A DNA stretch of 64,000 nucleotides from Clostridiales bacterium (GTDB lineage: Bacteria > Bacillota > Desulfotomaculia > Desulfotomaculales > VENG01). Location: the NCBI GenBank assembly GCA_021736985.1, contig JAIPEW010000001.1:16239-80238 (forward strand), in the 5' to 3' direction. Position 1 is the stretch's first letter, and each line of letters begins with the position of its first letter. The position numbers and the translations under genes are program-made. The notes below the pieces were generated by a model that did not search any database, was not told the DNA's origin, and was given only the letters and a program-made list of their open reading frames with translations. This document shows, piece after piece, positions 1 through 8,128 of this stretch.

Positions 1-230
1 AAACAGACTAGATTTTGTTTTAATTATAATATTCCGGGTTAAAATGTAATCGACAACCTGTAAATGCTGTCTTTACCAGAAGGGCTTGAAAGCAACTATT
101 GTCCCTTTTCCACAAGTATATAGTACCGGCAGGTAAATGGTAATTCAAGTCAAGAACTTTCGCTAGTGTTACAGCTAATTGATTAAGTATATGTAGAAGA
201 GAACACGTATATAGACGTTTACCATAGAAG

Positions 231-989
231 GTGAAAATTTTGCTGTACGTAATTAAATTTATTTATCATTTTTTCCTTCCTCCGGGTATTTTTGTAATAC
301 TGCTGTTTATCCTTGCTGCGTGGACGTATAAAAATAGAAGAAGAGCAGCAGTACTGATTATGATAACCGCTACCTGCCTGTATATTATATCAACATCGTT
401 TGTAGGAAATACGCTTATAAGAAGCCTGGAAAAATGTTATGGATTGCCGGATAAAATCACGGCAGATGTTATAGTTATGCTTGGCGGTGGTGCTACACTG
501 GATACTCCAAACATAGAGGGTAAAGGTCATCTTTCTGGTTCTGCATCCAACCGTTTGTTGACAGCGGTAAGGCTGTACAAAAAAACGGGCTTGCCTGTAA
601 TTATTGCGGGGGGACAGGTTTATAAAAATTCCGGTAATGAAGCTCAAATAGCAAAAAGATATATGGTTGACCTGGGAGTAAATCCAGATAAGATAATTAT
701 TGAAAACAAGAGCCGGAATACTACTGAAAATGCTAAAAATACAGCTAGGGTCATGAATGAATATAATTATGAAAAGGTTTCACTAGTGACATCTGCTTTT
801 CATATGCGCCGCGCTGTGATTAATTTTCAAAAAGTAGGGGTAACTGTGCAGCCTTATCCTACTGACTATAAGTCCAGTATAAAGCTAGCCTTATATCCTA
901 ACAATTTTGTACCCTGTCATGATGGAATTTATAAGTCAGGACTGGCTGCAAAAGAATACCTGGGAATATTGTACTTGTCCTTGTTTTAA
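231..989 (+). CDS. YdcF/ElyC/SanA-family (DUF218) membrane protein
   Basis: Predicted 252-residue envelope protein. Two hydrophobic segments lie near the N-terminus (about residues 5-30 and 37-60). A DUF218 Rossmann-like domain follows, with the typical VIVMLGGG start near residue 80, a central VIIAGGQ strand and a late SAFHMRRA motif. Family members act in cell-envelope biogenesis, but their reaction is unsettled. The start is GTG behind a weak GAAG. It precedes a flavodoxin-like gene without obvious functional linkage. Family call is firm, role unknown. Confidence 0.8.
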   Translation: MKILLYVIKFIYHFFLPPGIFVILLFILAAWTYKNRRRAAVLIMITATCLYIISTSFVGNTLIRSLEKCYGLPDKITADVIVMLGGGATLDTPNIEGKGHLSGSASNRLLTAVRLYKKTGLPVIIAGGQVYKNSGNEAQIAKRYMVDLGVNPDKIIIENKSRNTTENAKNTARVMNEYNYEKVSLVTSAFHMRRAVINFQKVGVTVQPYPTDYKSSIKLALYPNNFVPCHDGIYKSGLAAKEYLGILYLSLF

Positions 990-1061
990 AAAATATTCTG
1001 AATAGCTATGTACTGGCTTTTTTTTTTTTTGAATAATATTAAAAGAGAAAGGAGATTAATT

Positions 1062-1610
1062 ATGAGGATTGCAGTATTATACTGGTCAAAAAGCGGCAAT
1101 ACAGAAAAAGTTGCCAATGCTATTAAAGAAGCAAGTGAAGAAAAAGAGCATGATGTTTTTTTTAAGAAGTGCGAGGGCCCGGATGAAAATAATGATATCG
1201 ATTATTTTGATTATGATTTAATTTTTGCTGGATCTCCAACATACCAGTGGTTATCTCCCAAACCTTTTTATGACTTTCTTCACGACAAGTTCAACAAACA
1301 CAAAAAAGAAGGTTTGATTAAATTAAAATCTCCTATAATAGAAGGAAAAAACGCTGTGATGTTTTGTACTTACTCGGGCCCACATACTGGAATAAATGAA
1401 GCAATTCCTCTTACAAAATATAATGGTCAATTTTTCGAGCATATAGGTTTTAATATTCTGGGGGAATGGCACATTGTAGGTGAATTTCATGGAAGTGAAG
1501 AAAATAGTACACAGGGTAAGTTGGGAGATATAAGGGGACTACCTTCCCGGGAAGACCTGGATAAAGTAAAAAGCAGTGTTTTCGAGATATTAGAACAAAT
1601 TAAAAAATAA
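1062..1610 (+). CDS. Flavodoxin-family FMN protein / NAD(P)H-dependent oxidoreductase
   Basis: A 182-residue flavodoxin-fold protein. The N-terminus AVLYWSKSGNTEKVA is the phosphate-binding loop for FMN; the SPTYQWLSPKP and FCTYSGPH segments are the usual isoalloxazine-contact loops. It is probably a cytoplasmic electron carrier or small flavin reductase. I chose the ATG at 1062 because an AGAAAGGAG ribosome site sits just before it; the longer reading frame from 1008 adds a low-complexity leader with no Shine-Dalgarno. A strong hairpin terminator follows at 1689, so the unit ends here. The electron partner cannot be told from sequence. Confidence 0.78.
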   Translation: MRIAVLYWSKSGNTEKVANAIKEASEEKEHDVFFKKCEGPDENNDIDYFDYDLIFAGSPTYQWLSPKPFYDFLHDKFNKHKKEGLIKLKSPIIEGKNAVMFCTYSGPHTGINEAIPLTKYNGQFFEHIGFNILGEWHIVGEFHGSEENSTQGKLGDIRGLPSREDLDKVKSSVFEILEQIKK

Positions 1611-1688
1611 ATCTTTACTAAATATTTTGATGTTTAAAATTCATAGCAAAATATTAATGTAAAATGAACGCAAATAACTAATTTGAGG

Positions 1689-1718
1689 CAGTGTGTTAAT
1701 TCACACTGTTTTTTTTTG
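1689..1718 (+). terminator. Rho-independent terminator
   Basis: Perfect stem CAGTGTG/CACACTG with a short AT loop followed by nine T residues. It closes the flavodoxin transcription unit and isolates it from the operator and IS element downstream. Confidence 0.85.
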
Positions 1719-1756
1719 TTAAAAGTCTCTTAATATATACTTAAAAATTTTGTACT

Positions 1757-1774
1757 TTGTAGTATAAACTACAA
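1757..1774. promoter_or_regulatory. Crp/Fnr-type palindromic operator (site 1)
   Basis: TTGTAGTATAAACTACAA: 7-bp perfect arms around a 4-nt centre, that is GTAGT-N4-ACTAC, the half-site geometry of Crp/Fnr/CprK regulators. A near-identical site lies at 8984-9001 before lpd; both are followed directly by a GCCT tract. A possible -10 (TATTAT, 1796-1801) lies about 30 bp downstream of the centre, the class II activator arrangement. The next host gene in this direction is the GcvH-like gene at 3724, now separated from the site by an IS110 element. Confidence 0.65.
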
Positions 1775-1946
1775 GCCTGAGATAGCTCAAATGATTATTA
1801 TATATAATAAATACTATTAAATTGTGTAATTATTAAAAATAAAACTATATGTATATTTCAGTTAGGGTAAGCGCAACTTGAATTAATGAAAAATATCTCT
1901 AAAAAGGAGCATTCCTGTAATGAAATAAGCAATGTTTGAATAAAAA

Positions 1947-2013
1947 AGTACCTCCTGCTACGATACGGGGTGTAGTTGCGCAACTACCCCTAATTTTGAG
2001 CAGAGGAGGTACT
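1947..2013 (+). promoter_or_regulatory. Hairpin sequestering the transposase ribosome site
   Basis: AGTACCTCCTGCT (1947-1959) pairs with AGCAGAGGAGGTACT (1999-2013) with a two-base bulge, and an inner 16-bp palindrome GTAGTTGCGCAACTAC lies at 1972-1987. The 3' arm contains the GAGGAGG Shine-Dalgarno of the transposase, so RNA read in from outside would hide it. This is a common transposon device against impinging transcription; the role here is inferred from the fold. Confidence 0.6.
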
Positions 2014-2017
2014 CACC

Positions 2018-3301
2018 ATGCAGTATAAAACAAATTACAAAATTGAGCAAATAATTGAATCCACAGTAATTGTAGGAACAGACATTGCCAAAAATCAACA
2101 CGTAGCAAGAGCTCTTGATTTCCGCGGAATTGAGCTCGGTAGACCTTTAACGTTTAAAAACAGTCAAAGTGGATTTATAAAACTCTACAACTGGCTTGAA
2201 AAACTAATAAGCAAACACGACAAAAAAGGTGTAATTTTTGGTGTAGAGCCCACCGGCCACTACTGGCTGTCCTTAGCACAATTTTTACGTGAAAACGGAA
2301 TAAAAATAGTACTTGTGAATCCCATGCACGTTAAGAAAAGCAAAGAACTTGACGATAACTCACCTACAAAAAACGATGCTAAAGACGCCCGGGTCATAGC
2401 ACAGCTGGTCAAAGACGGGCGGTACTCCGAACCCCATATTCCTACCGGGATCTATGCAGAGCTACGGGCAGGAATGAATCTTAGAGACCGCTTAACAGAA
2501 GACCTCAGGCGTGTACAAGGGCGTATATATAACTGGCTGGACCGTTTCTTTCCCGAATTTCTTACCGTCTTTAAAAAGTGGGAAGGTAAAGCAGCTATGC
2601 TTATATTAAAGTCCTTTCCACTACCACAGGAAATTGTGGATAAAGGCGTAGACGGAATTATGGAATGTTGGAAACAAGGAATGAAACGTAGTGCCGGTAA
2701 GAAAAAAGCAATAGAACTCGTAGATGCAGCTTTGACCAGCATTGGACTTACAGAAGGGGTAATCATGGGCCGACAGGAACTTAATATGCTTTTAGCCCAG
2801 TATGAATCAATACAGCACGAGATAGAGCAATTAATGCAGCAGATTGAAAACATGTTGGAGAAGGTGCCAGGTGCTCAAGAAATGATGACCATAACAGGTG
2901 TAGGATTGGCAACGGTGGCCGGGTTTATCGCTGAAGTAGGAGACTTAAATAATTACTCGCACCCGCGGCAGATACAAAAGTTAGCAGGCCTGAACCTGAA
3001 AGAAAACAGTTCAGGAGAATATAAAGGCCAAACCAGCATCACCAAGAGAGGACGCCCGCGCTTAAGAGCCTTACTTTTTAAATGTATCATGCCGCTGGTA
3101 GCTAAAAACCAAGAATTTAAGGCCCTGCACAACTACTACACCACAAGAACTGAAAACCCCCTTAAGAAGATGCAATCGATGATTGCGCTATGCTGCAAAT
3201 TAATTCGAGTTATGTTTGCCATAGGCAGAAAAAAGACGCCGTATGACGGTGAAGAACTGGTAAAGAACAGTTCAGTGCTTTCATTACAGGAAGCAGCTTA
3301 A
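2018..3301 (+). CDS. IS110-family transposase (DEDD recombinase)
   Basis: A 427-residue transposase of IS110 type. The N-terminal RuvC-like DEDD domain shows VGTDIAKNQ (first Asp), VEPTGHYW (Glu) and KNDAKDARV (two Asp). The central part is helical coiled-coil. The C-terminal Transposase_20 domain has GVGLATVAGFIAEVGD and the SSGEYKG...TKRGRPRLR region that holds the catalytic serine of the family. The frame is intact and full length, so the element may be active. ATG follows GAGGAGGT. These enzymes act with a structured guide ('bridge' or 'seek') RNA from the element's own non-coding end. Confidence 0.93.
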   Translation: MQYKTNYKIEQIIESTVIVGTDIAKNQHVARALDFRGIELGRPLTFKNSQSGFIKLYNWLEKLISKHDKKGVIFGVEPTGHYWLSLAQFLRENGIKIVLVNPMHVKKSKELDDNSPTKNDAKDARVIAQLVKDGRYSEPHIPTGIYAELRAGMNLRDRLTEDLRRVQGRIYNWLDRFFPEFLTVFKKWEGKAAMLILKSFPLPQEIVDKGVDGIMECWKQGMKRSAGKKKAIELVDAALTSIGLTEGVIMGRQELNMLLAQYESIQHEIEQLMQQIENMLEKVPGAQEMMTITGVGLATVAGFIAEVGDLNNYSHPRQIQKLAGLNLKENSSGEYKGQTSITKRGRPRLRALLFKCIMPLVAKNQEFKALHNYYTTRTENPLKKMQSMIALCCKLIRVMFAIGRKKTPYDGEELVKNSSVLSLQEAA

Positions 3302-3620
3302 TCAGGACATTTGGCGGTTTAAACTGATAAATACTCATAACGTTAATACATTCTTTAAATACGTTAACCATTAACAATAGGAGCACGGAGCAGCCAGACT
3401 TTTTAAATACCATTCGGGCCTAGACCCTGCAAAGGAGCTTATCTGGCCTCCACCCTCTGGATAGGTAGGACGAAGGAATGTAGAGGGCCATAAGGACCCA
3501 GCGAGACATGGGAGGGTGAACCACCAGGGGTAATGTGGAGATCCAATGTGCTATCATATTTTTCCAAAAAAGAGTATCCCCTTGTTGGAGATCGCCCTTT
3601 GCTAACAGATAATTGCATTG
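3302..3620 (+). ncRNA. Candidate IS110 bridge/seek RNA region
   Basis: Non-coding right part of the IS element, with no credible ORF on the + strand. Several segments can pair (for example around 3440-3540, rich in GG and CC blocks), and the composition is richer in G and A-G runs than host spacers. In IS1111-like IS110 elements the guide RNA is encoded downstream of the transposase, which is why I place it here. The exact ends and guide loops were not resolved. Confidence 0.4.
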
Positions 3621-3723
3621 CTTCAATTTTTATCTATCTATCAAATTGTTGATGGTAACGAAATCTTGAGAATGTGTGAGCATATAGGAAAAATATCAAA
3701 TTTTAAAGAGGGAGTGTTTTATT

Positions 3724-4137
3724 ATGAGCGATGATAAAAAAACATTAGAAGAACTTACTTTTTTGAATGACATTTATTATCACAGTGAGCATACTTGGGC
3801 AAGAATTGAAGGCGAGCAAGTAAGGGTAGGGATTACAGATTTTGCCCAGGACCAATTGGGAAGCATAATATTTATTGAAATTCCCGAAGCTGGAGATGCG
3901 TTCAGCGAAGGGGACGAGTTCGGTCAGGCCGAGTCAGCAAAGACGGTATCTTCACTGCACATGCCTGTCAGCGGTGAGGTGGTTTCTGTAAATCCTGAAG
4001 TAGAAGATACTCCTGAAACCGTTAATAATGATCCTTATGGAGACGGGTGGATAATCATTGTTAAACCAAAAGATATGGATGAAGTTAACCAGTTATTAAC
4101 CAGGGACGGGTATATTAATATGTTAAAGGAATCTTAA
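3724..4137 (+). CDS. GcvH-like lipoyl carrier protein
   Basis: A 137-residue single-domain lipoyl protein of glycine-cleavage-H type. The lipoylation lysine is Lys73 in GQAESAKTVSSL; the family's C-terminal NDPYGDGWIIIV block is present. ATG follows an AGAGGGAG site. No gcvP or gcvT is nearby. Instead it heads a cluster with a glutaredoxin fusion, an arylsulfotransferase-like protein and an anion permease, with lpd, lipB and lipA a few kb on. That context argues for a dedicated lipoyl carrier, in the way that LbpA serves the sHdr pathway, rather than a glycine-cleavage subunit; the actual cargo is unknown. Glycine cleavage with gcvPT elsewhere remains possible. Confidence 0.88.
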   Translation: MSDDKKTLEELTFLNDIYYHSEHTWARIEGEQVRVGITDFAQDQLGSIIFIEIPEAGDAFSEGDEFGQAESAKTVSSLHMPVSGEVVSVNPEVEDTPETVNNDPYGDGWIIIVKPKDMDEVNQLLTRDGYINMLKES

Positions 4138-4170
4138 AGTAGATAAAGAGATAGAAAGGAGATGGAATAT

Positions 4171-5019
4171 ATGAGTAATACGCTTTATACTGCTACCGGG
4201 TGTACACGCTGCAAAATAGTAAAAAATTTCATGGAAGAGCGCGATATTCCCTATGTTGAGAAAGATATGAAGGCAGAAGGTAAAGAAGAATTTCAACAGT
4301 TTTATAAGGCTAATCGTAAGTATATATACCGCGGCGAAAATGGGATTGAATTCCCGGTTTTTACTGATGGTGACGTAATATATCAGGGTATCGGTCCGGC
4401 TGTTGCTTACCTGCTTTCCAGGGGTAAGCTGGATAAATTTTTTAGCGTAGGAACTTTACATAAGGAGTGGGTAGACGGTATCCATGTTTTTCGCGGTAAT
4501 CCCGAATATGCCGGAGAGTTTATCGAGGTTCTGCGTTATTTAAAAAATAATAACTTAAAACTGCAGGTAGATACAAAAGGGAAAAACAGCCATATTCTTC
4601 AGCAAATTCTAGATGAAGGATTAGGAGATGCAGTTATAATGGATGTGCTTGGCCCGGGAGAATTGTACAGTGAGATTCTGGGAGAAGATATTGACATTAA
4701 TGAAGTGGAAAAGAGCATAAAAACAGCAGCTAATTTTCCTGAATTTTACTTTCAAACAACTGTTGTACCTGTAGTACGCCAGGATGGTGATACTCCGGAA
4801 ATTAGTTACCTGGCTCCGGAGGAAGTTGCTGAAGCAGCAAAATTAATTGAAGCAGTTACAGGAAGCAAAAAAAATCCTTATCTTATTAAGCTTTTTAAAA
4901 CAAAAGAAGCTAAGGATAAGCGTTTAAAGGCAGTAGAGCCTTTATCTGCTGCAGAATTACTACCCTACCGGAGTAAGGCAAGAACTTATCAGGTATTTAC
5001 AGAAGTTGAAAAAGTTTAA
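4171..5019 (+). CDS. Glutaredoxin fused to a cysteine-less radical-SAM-activase-like domain
   Basis: A 282-residue two-domain protein. Residues 1-90 are a glutaredoxin-like fold with redox motif CTRC (Cys11/Cys14) and a cis-Pro segment (EFPVF). From about residue 95 the rest resembles the later strands of NrdG/activase-type radical SAM barrels: VFRGNPEYAGEFIEVLRYLK, LKLQVDTKG, DAVIMDVLGP, YFQTTVVPVV. The CxxxCxxC cluster motif is absent, so no [4Fe-4S]/SAM chemistry is expected. ATG at 4171 is preferred to 4162 because GAAAGGAG abuts the latter. It sits 33 bases after the lipoyl carrier, so it may reduce or dock it; function is inferred only. Confidence 0.75.
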   Translation: MSNTLYTATGCTRCKIVKNFMEERDIPYVEKDMKAEGKEEFQQFYKANRKYIYRGENGIEFPVFTDGDVIYQGIGPAVAYLLSRGKLDKFFSVGTLHKEWVDGIHVFRGNPEYAGEFIEVLRYLKNNNLKLQVDTKGKNSHILQQILDEGLGDAVIMDVLGPGELYSEILGEDIDINEVEKSIKTAANFPEFYFQTTVVPVVRQDGDTPEISYLAPEEVAEAAKLIEAVTGSKKNPYLIKLFKTKEAKDKRLKAVEPLSAAELLPYRSKARTYQVFTEVEKV

Positions 5020-5076
5020 CTGGTGATTTTTTAATAAATTACCTGTTTAATAAATTAAATCAAAGGGGGAGGTAAG

Positions 5077-6522
5077 ATGACTTATCCGAGTGTTTTTCCA
5101 ACAGGAACTACTGTTTATAACCCTGAGAAATGTTGGAGCGGGTACACTATTTACCAGGCAAGGGAATTAGGCGCTTTGCTGGTTGATATGAATGGAAAAG
5201 AAGTTAAACTATGGAAGGGTCTGCATGGCTTTCCAAATAAACTTCTGCCAGGTGGCTACGTGATGGGGCATACCGGTGAGAGAAATAATGCCTACGGTAT
5301 GCAGGACCAGATTGATCTGGTCCAGGTGGACTGGGACGGAAATATAGTCTGGAAGTTTAACCAGTATGAGTTTATTGAAGACCCGGGAGAAGAACCGCAG
5401 TGGATGGCCAGACAGCACCATGATTACCAAAGAGAAGGAAATCCCGTAGGTTATTATACACCGGGCATGGAACCTGAAGTTGACGGTGGAAATACCCTGA
5501 TTCTGGGCCACAAAAATGTTAGAAATACGGATATTTCCGATAAGAATCTTCTTGATGATGTAATCATTGAAGTGGACTGGGAAGGTAATATTTTATGGGA
5601 ATGGGCCTGCAACGAGCATTTTCATGAATTGGGTTTTGATGAAACAGCGAAAAATATTTTAGCTAGAGATCCAAATATGCGCCAGGCAGGAGAAGGCATG
5701 GGAGATTGGATGCATATTAATTCTATGTCAAAGCTGGGTCCGAATAAATGGTACGATGCTGGAGATGAACGTTTTCACCCGGAAAATATTATCTGGGATG
5801 CTCGAGAAACAAATATAAATGCAATAATAGATAAAAAGACCGGAAAAATTGTTTGGAAGTTAGGTCCCCGTTATGATACCAGTGAAGAGCTCAAAAACCT
5901 GGGTTGGATTATTGGGCAGCATCATACTCATATGGTTCCCAGGGGGCTTCCCGGTGAAGGAAACATCTTAACATTTGACAATGGTGGATGGGCTGGATAT
6001 GGCTCGCCTAACCCGGGCTCTCCAACAGGAAGAATGAATGCAGTTAGAGATTATTCCAGGGTTCTGGAGATTGACCCGACTACTTTTAAAATAGTATGGC
6101 AGTATACACCAGTCGAGGCTGGCTTGGTCCACCCCGTTGATTCCAACCGCTTTTACAGTCCTTTTATAAGTGGAGCTCAAAGATTACCAAATGGTAACAC
6201 GTTAATTACTGAAGGTTCTGGCGGGCGCATAATTGAAGTTACTTCGGATTACGAGGTGGTCTGGGAGTATATAAGTCCTTACTGGGGGAAGTTTTTAAAT
6301 ATGAATATGGTTTACAGGGCTTACCGCGTACCTTATGATTGGGTCCCACAGTTAGAGAAACCAGGTGAAATTCCTATAGAAAAAACAGATGTAACGACAT
6401 TCCGTATGCCTGGTGCTGCACCGTCTGGCTGTGAAGATGAAACAGAAGTGCCGGGAGTAGTGCCTTATCAGGGGGATAATGCATTATGTGTTGCTGCTGA
6501 GGAAGAACTAGATGAAGAATAA
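5077..6522 (+). CDS. Arylsulfotransferase (ASST)-family protein, cytoplasmic form
   Basis: A 481-residue beta-propeller-type protein of the arylsulfotransferase family. Repeated blades are visible as [DE]-W/D-G-[NK]-I-[VL]-W (VDWDGNIVWKF, VDWEGNILWEW, KKTGKIVWKL, DYEVVWEY) together with His-rich loops RQHHDY, DWMHINS and GQHHTHM, which are likely active-site histidines. ASST enzymes move sulfate between phenolic esters without PAPS and are normally periplasmic. This protein has no signal peptide, which is atypical and fits partnership with the cytoplasmic lipoyl carrier and glutaredoxin genes upstream. Strong AGGGGGAGG site. Substrate unknown; it may not transfer sulfate at all. Confidence 0.8.
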   Translation: MTYPSVFPTGTTVYNPEKCWSGYTIYQARELGALLVDMNGKEVKLWKGLHGFPNKLLPGGYVMGHTGERNNAYGMQDQIDLVQVDWDGNIVWKFNQYEFIEDPGEEPQWMARQHHDYQREGNPVGYYTPGMEPEVDGGNTLILGHKNVRNTDISDKNLLDDVIIEVDWEGNILWEWACNEHFHELGFDETAKNILARDPNMRQAGEGMGDWMHINSMSKLGPNKWYDAGDERFHPENIIWDARETNINAIIDKKTGKIVWKLGPRYDTSEELKNLGWIIGQHHTHMVPRGLPGEGNILTFDNGGWAGYGSPNPGSPTGRMNAVRDYSRVLEIDPTTFKIVWQYTPVEAGLVHPVDSNRFYSPFISGAQRLPNGNTLITEGSGGRIIEVTSDYEVVWEYISPYWGKFLNMNMVYRAYRVPYDWVPQLEKPGEIPIEKTDVTTFRMPGAAPSGCEDETEVPGVVPYQGDNALCVAAEEELDEE

Positions 6523-6556
6523 AAAAGGGGGCTTATAAGCCCCCTACCCTTTTATT
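6523..6556 (+). terminator. Hairpin terminator or attenuator between the ASST-like gene and the permease
   Basis: AGGGGGCTTATAAGCCCCCT is a perfect 20-base palindrome right after the stop codon, followed by a T-rich tract with interruptions. It probably lowers expression of the permease relative to the upstream three genes. Confidence 0.7.
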
Positions 6557-6574
6557 TAAAAAGGAGGCCATCTT

Positions 6575-7993
6575 ATGAATCAACAACCTGAAATCAATAC
6601 TATTATATCAAAAAGTATAAATATAAAAAAATTAATTATGTGGGCAATTACAATTATAGTGCCTCTGATTATTTTAGCAATACCAACAACTGAAAGTTTT
6701 ACACCGGATATTAGGCTATTTTTTGCTTTAACTTTAAGCGTAATACTTATGTGGGCTTTTGAGTTATTGCCGTTTCTTATTCCTTCTTTAATATTACCTG
6801 TTATGTATATATTATTTAATATAGCACCTGCGGCAAAGGTTTTTTTGCCATGGTCTCATTATATTCCCTGGATGATAGTTGGTGGAATGATTCTGACCAA
6901 AATATTTGAAGATAATGGCTTGCTAAAAAGAATTTCCTACTGGTGTATTATAAAAGCAGGAGGGTCTTACCGGGCTCTAATATACGGCTTAATGATGTCA
7001 GGTATTCTAATGGCTATAATTCTTCCTGATATTGCCTCCAGGGTGATTTTGTATTCAGCATTAGCTTATGGTATTTGTAAAGCATTAGAATTAGAACCCA
7101 AATCAAAATCCAGTGCGGGTATTATGATGGCTGGAGTTCTTGCTGCTCTTACTCCGGCATATATGTTTTCTATTTCAGCGGCACAAACATTGATAGTTAA
7201 TAATATCGCTGCACAGTATGATATCAATGTTACATTTATGGGGTATCTTTTAAAACATGGTTTACCTACACTGGTATGGTGTTTTATTACTGCAGGTCTT
7301 ATAGATTTTCTCTTTAAACCAGGTAAAGATGACAATACAAATTACAAAGAATATTTCCAGGAAGAACGTAAGAAAATGGGGAAAATGACAGCTAAAGAAA
7401 TAAAGTTAAGTATTATCTCTTTAGCAATTTGTATAGGAGTTTTAACTGAAAGTATTCATGGAATAAGTGTTGGATGGGTTTTTCTGATAGCAGCTTTTAT
7501 ATGTTATTTGCCGGGGATTAATCTTGGTAAAGAAGACGATCTTAATGTTAATTATCCTCTGGTAATATTTGTTGCAGCATGTATGACAATAGGTGTAGTT
7601 TCCAATATTATTGGAGCAGGTAAATTTGTAGCAACTATTCTTTATCCATTTATAAGTGGAGGACAATTGCATGTTATTTCAGCCGGCTGGTTGCTGGCTG
7701 TTATATTAAATTTCGTTATGACTCCTTTAGCAGCAGTAAGCAGTGTTACAGGTCCTCTTGTAGATATTGCTGTAAATTCCGGGGTTGCTGTTAAGCCTGT
7801 TTTATATGCATGGAATCAGGGGTTAGAACAAATTATTTTACCATATGAATACGCGCTGGTATTGTTTGCTTTTGGATATGGTTATATTTCATTAAAAGAT
7901 TTAATAAAAACCTTTGGTTTTAGAATGCTGTTAAACATTGTATTTTTATGGGTTATTTGTGTTCCTTTCTGGAAATTGATAGGTTTATTTTAA
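6575..7993 (+). CDS. DASS/SLC13-like anion permease
   Basis: A 472-residue integral membrane protein with about 11-12 hydrophobic segments, organised like divalent-anion:Na+ symporters and related permeases. There are two loop-rich half motifs: the first around ILPDIASRVILYSA (about residue 150), the second around MTPLAAVSSVTGPLVD (about residue 385). The classic SNTAT signature is not conserved, so the substrate may differ from dicarboxylates. RBS AAAGGAGG, ATG start, 52 bases after the ASST-like gene. The context suggests it imports (or exports) the organic anion or sulfate ester handled by the cluster; that is inference. Confidence 0.78.
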   Translation: MNQQPEINTIISKSINIKKLIMWAITIIVPLIILAIPTTESFTPDIRLFFALTLSVILMWAFELLPFLIPSLILPVMYILFNIAPAAKVFLPWSHYIPWMIVGGMILTKIFEDNGLLKRISYWCIIKAGGSYRALIYGLMMSGILMAIILPDIASRVILYSALAYGICKALELEPKSKSSAGIMMAGVLAALTPAYMFSISAAQTLIVNNIAAQYDINVTFMGYLLKHGLPTLVWCFITAGLIDFLFKPGKDDNTNYKEYFQEERKKMGKMTAKEIKLSIISLAICIGVLTESIHGISVGWVFLIAAFICYLPGINLGKEDDLNVNYPLVIFVAACMTIGVVSNIIGAGKFVATILYPFISGGQLHVISAGWLLAVILNFVMTPLAAVSSVTGPLVDIAVNSGVAVKPVLYAWNQGLEQIILPYEYALVLFAFGYGYISLKDLIKTFGFRMLLNIVFLWVICVPFWKLIGLF

Positions 7994-8033
7994 TAAATAT
8001 TATTAAAATAAATTCAATATATATAGTAAAAGT

Positions 8034-8068
8034 AATCCCCTTCATTAAAAAATGGAGGGGATTATTCA
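8034..8068. terminator. Bidirectional terminator
   Basis: AATCCCC...GGGGATT stem with an inner TTCATT/AATGGA pairing, flanked by T-rich sequence on one side and A-rich on the other. It lies between the convergent permease gene and the minus-strand regulator gene and can serve both. Confidence 0.75.
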
Positions 8069-8128
8069 AAAAAATTAAATTGATTTTTTTGATAATTTAA
8101 AAGTAACTAATAGTATTTAGCTTAAATA

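Larger units (their letters stand above)
1940..3640 (+). mobile_element. IS110-family insertion sequence (ends approximate)
   Basis: One IS110-type transposase gene flanked by non-coding ends with clear secondary structure. IS110 elements lack terminal inverted repeats and usually make no target duplication, so the ends cannot be placed exactly by eye. The left end probably lies just before the hairpin at 1947. The right non-coding part is about 300 bases of structured GC-richer sequence after 3301. The element sits between a Crp/Fnr-like operator (1757) and the GcvH-like gene (3724). Confidence 0.75.

Noticed and set aside
1972..1987. GTAGTTGCGCAACTAC as a third Crp-like operator
   Set aside because: The spacer between GTAGT and ACTAC is six bases, not four, and the palindrome is the tip of the transposase leader hairpin inside the IS element.
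3420..3626. Minus-strand open frame in the right end of IS110
   Set aside because: It lies in the structured non-coding end of the element; no ribosome site and no recognisable domain.
3724..4137. Ordinary glycine-cleavage system
   Set aside because: No gcvT, gcvPA or gcvPB is adjacent, and the neighbours are unrelated to glycine; it remains possible that those genes lie elsewhere, so this is kept as an alternative.
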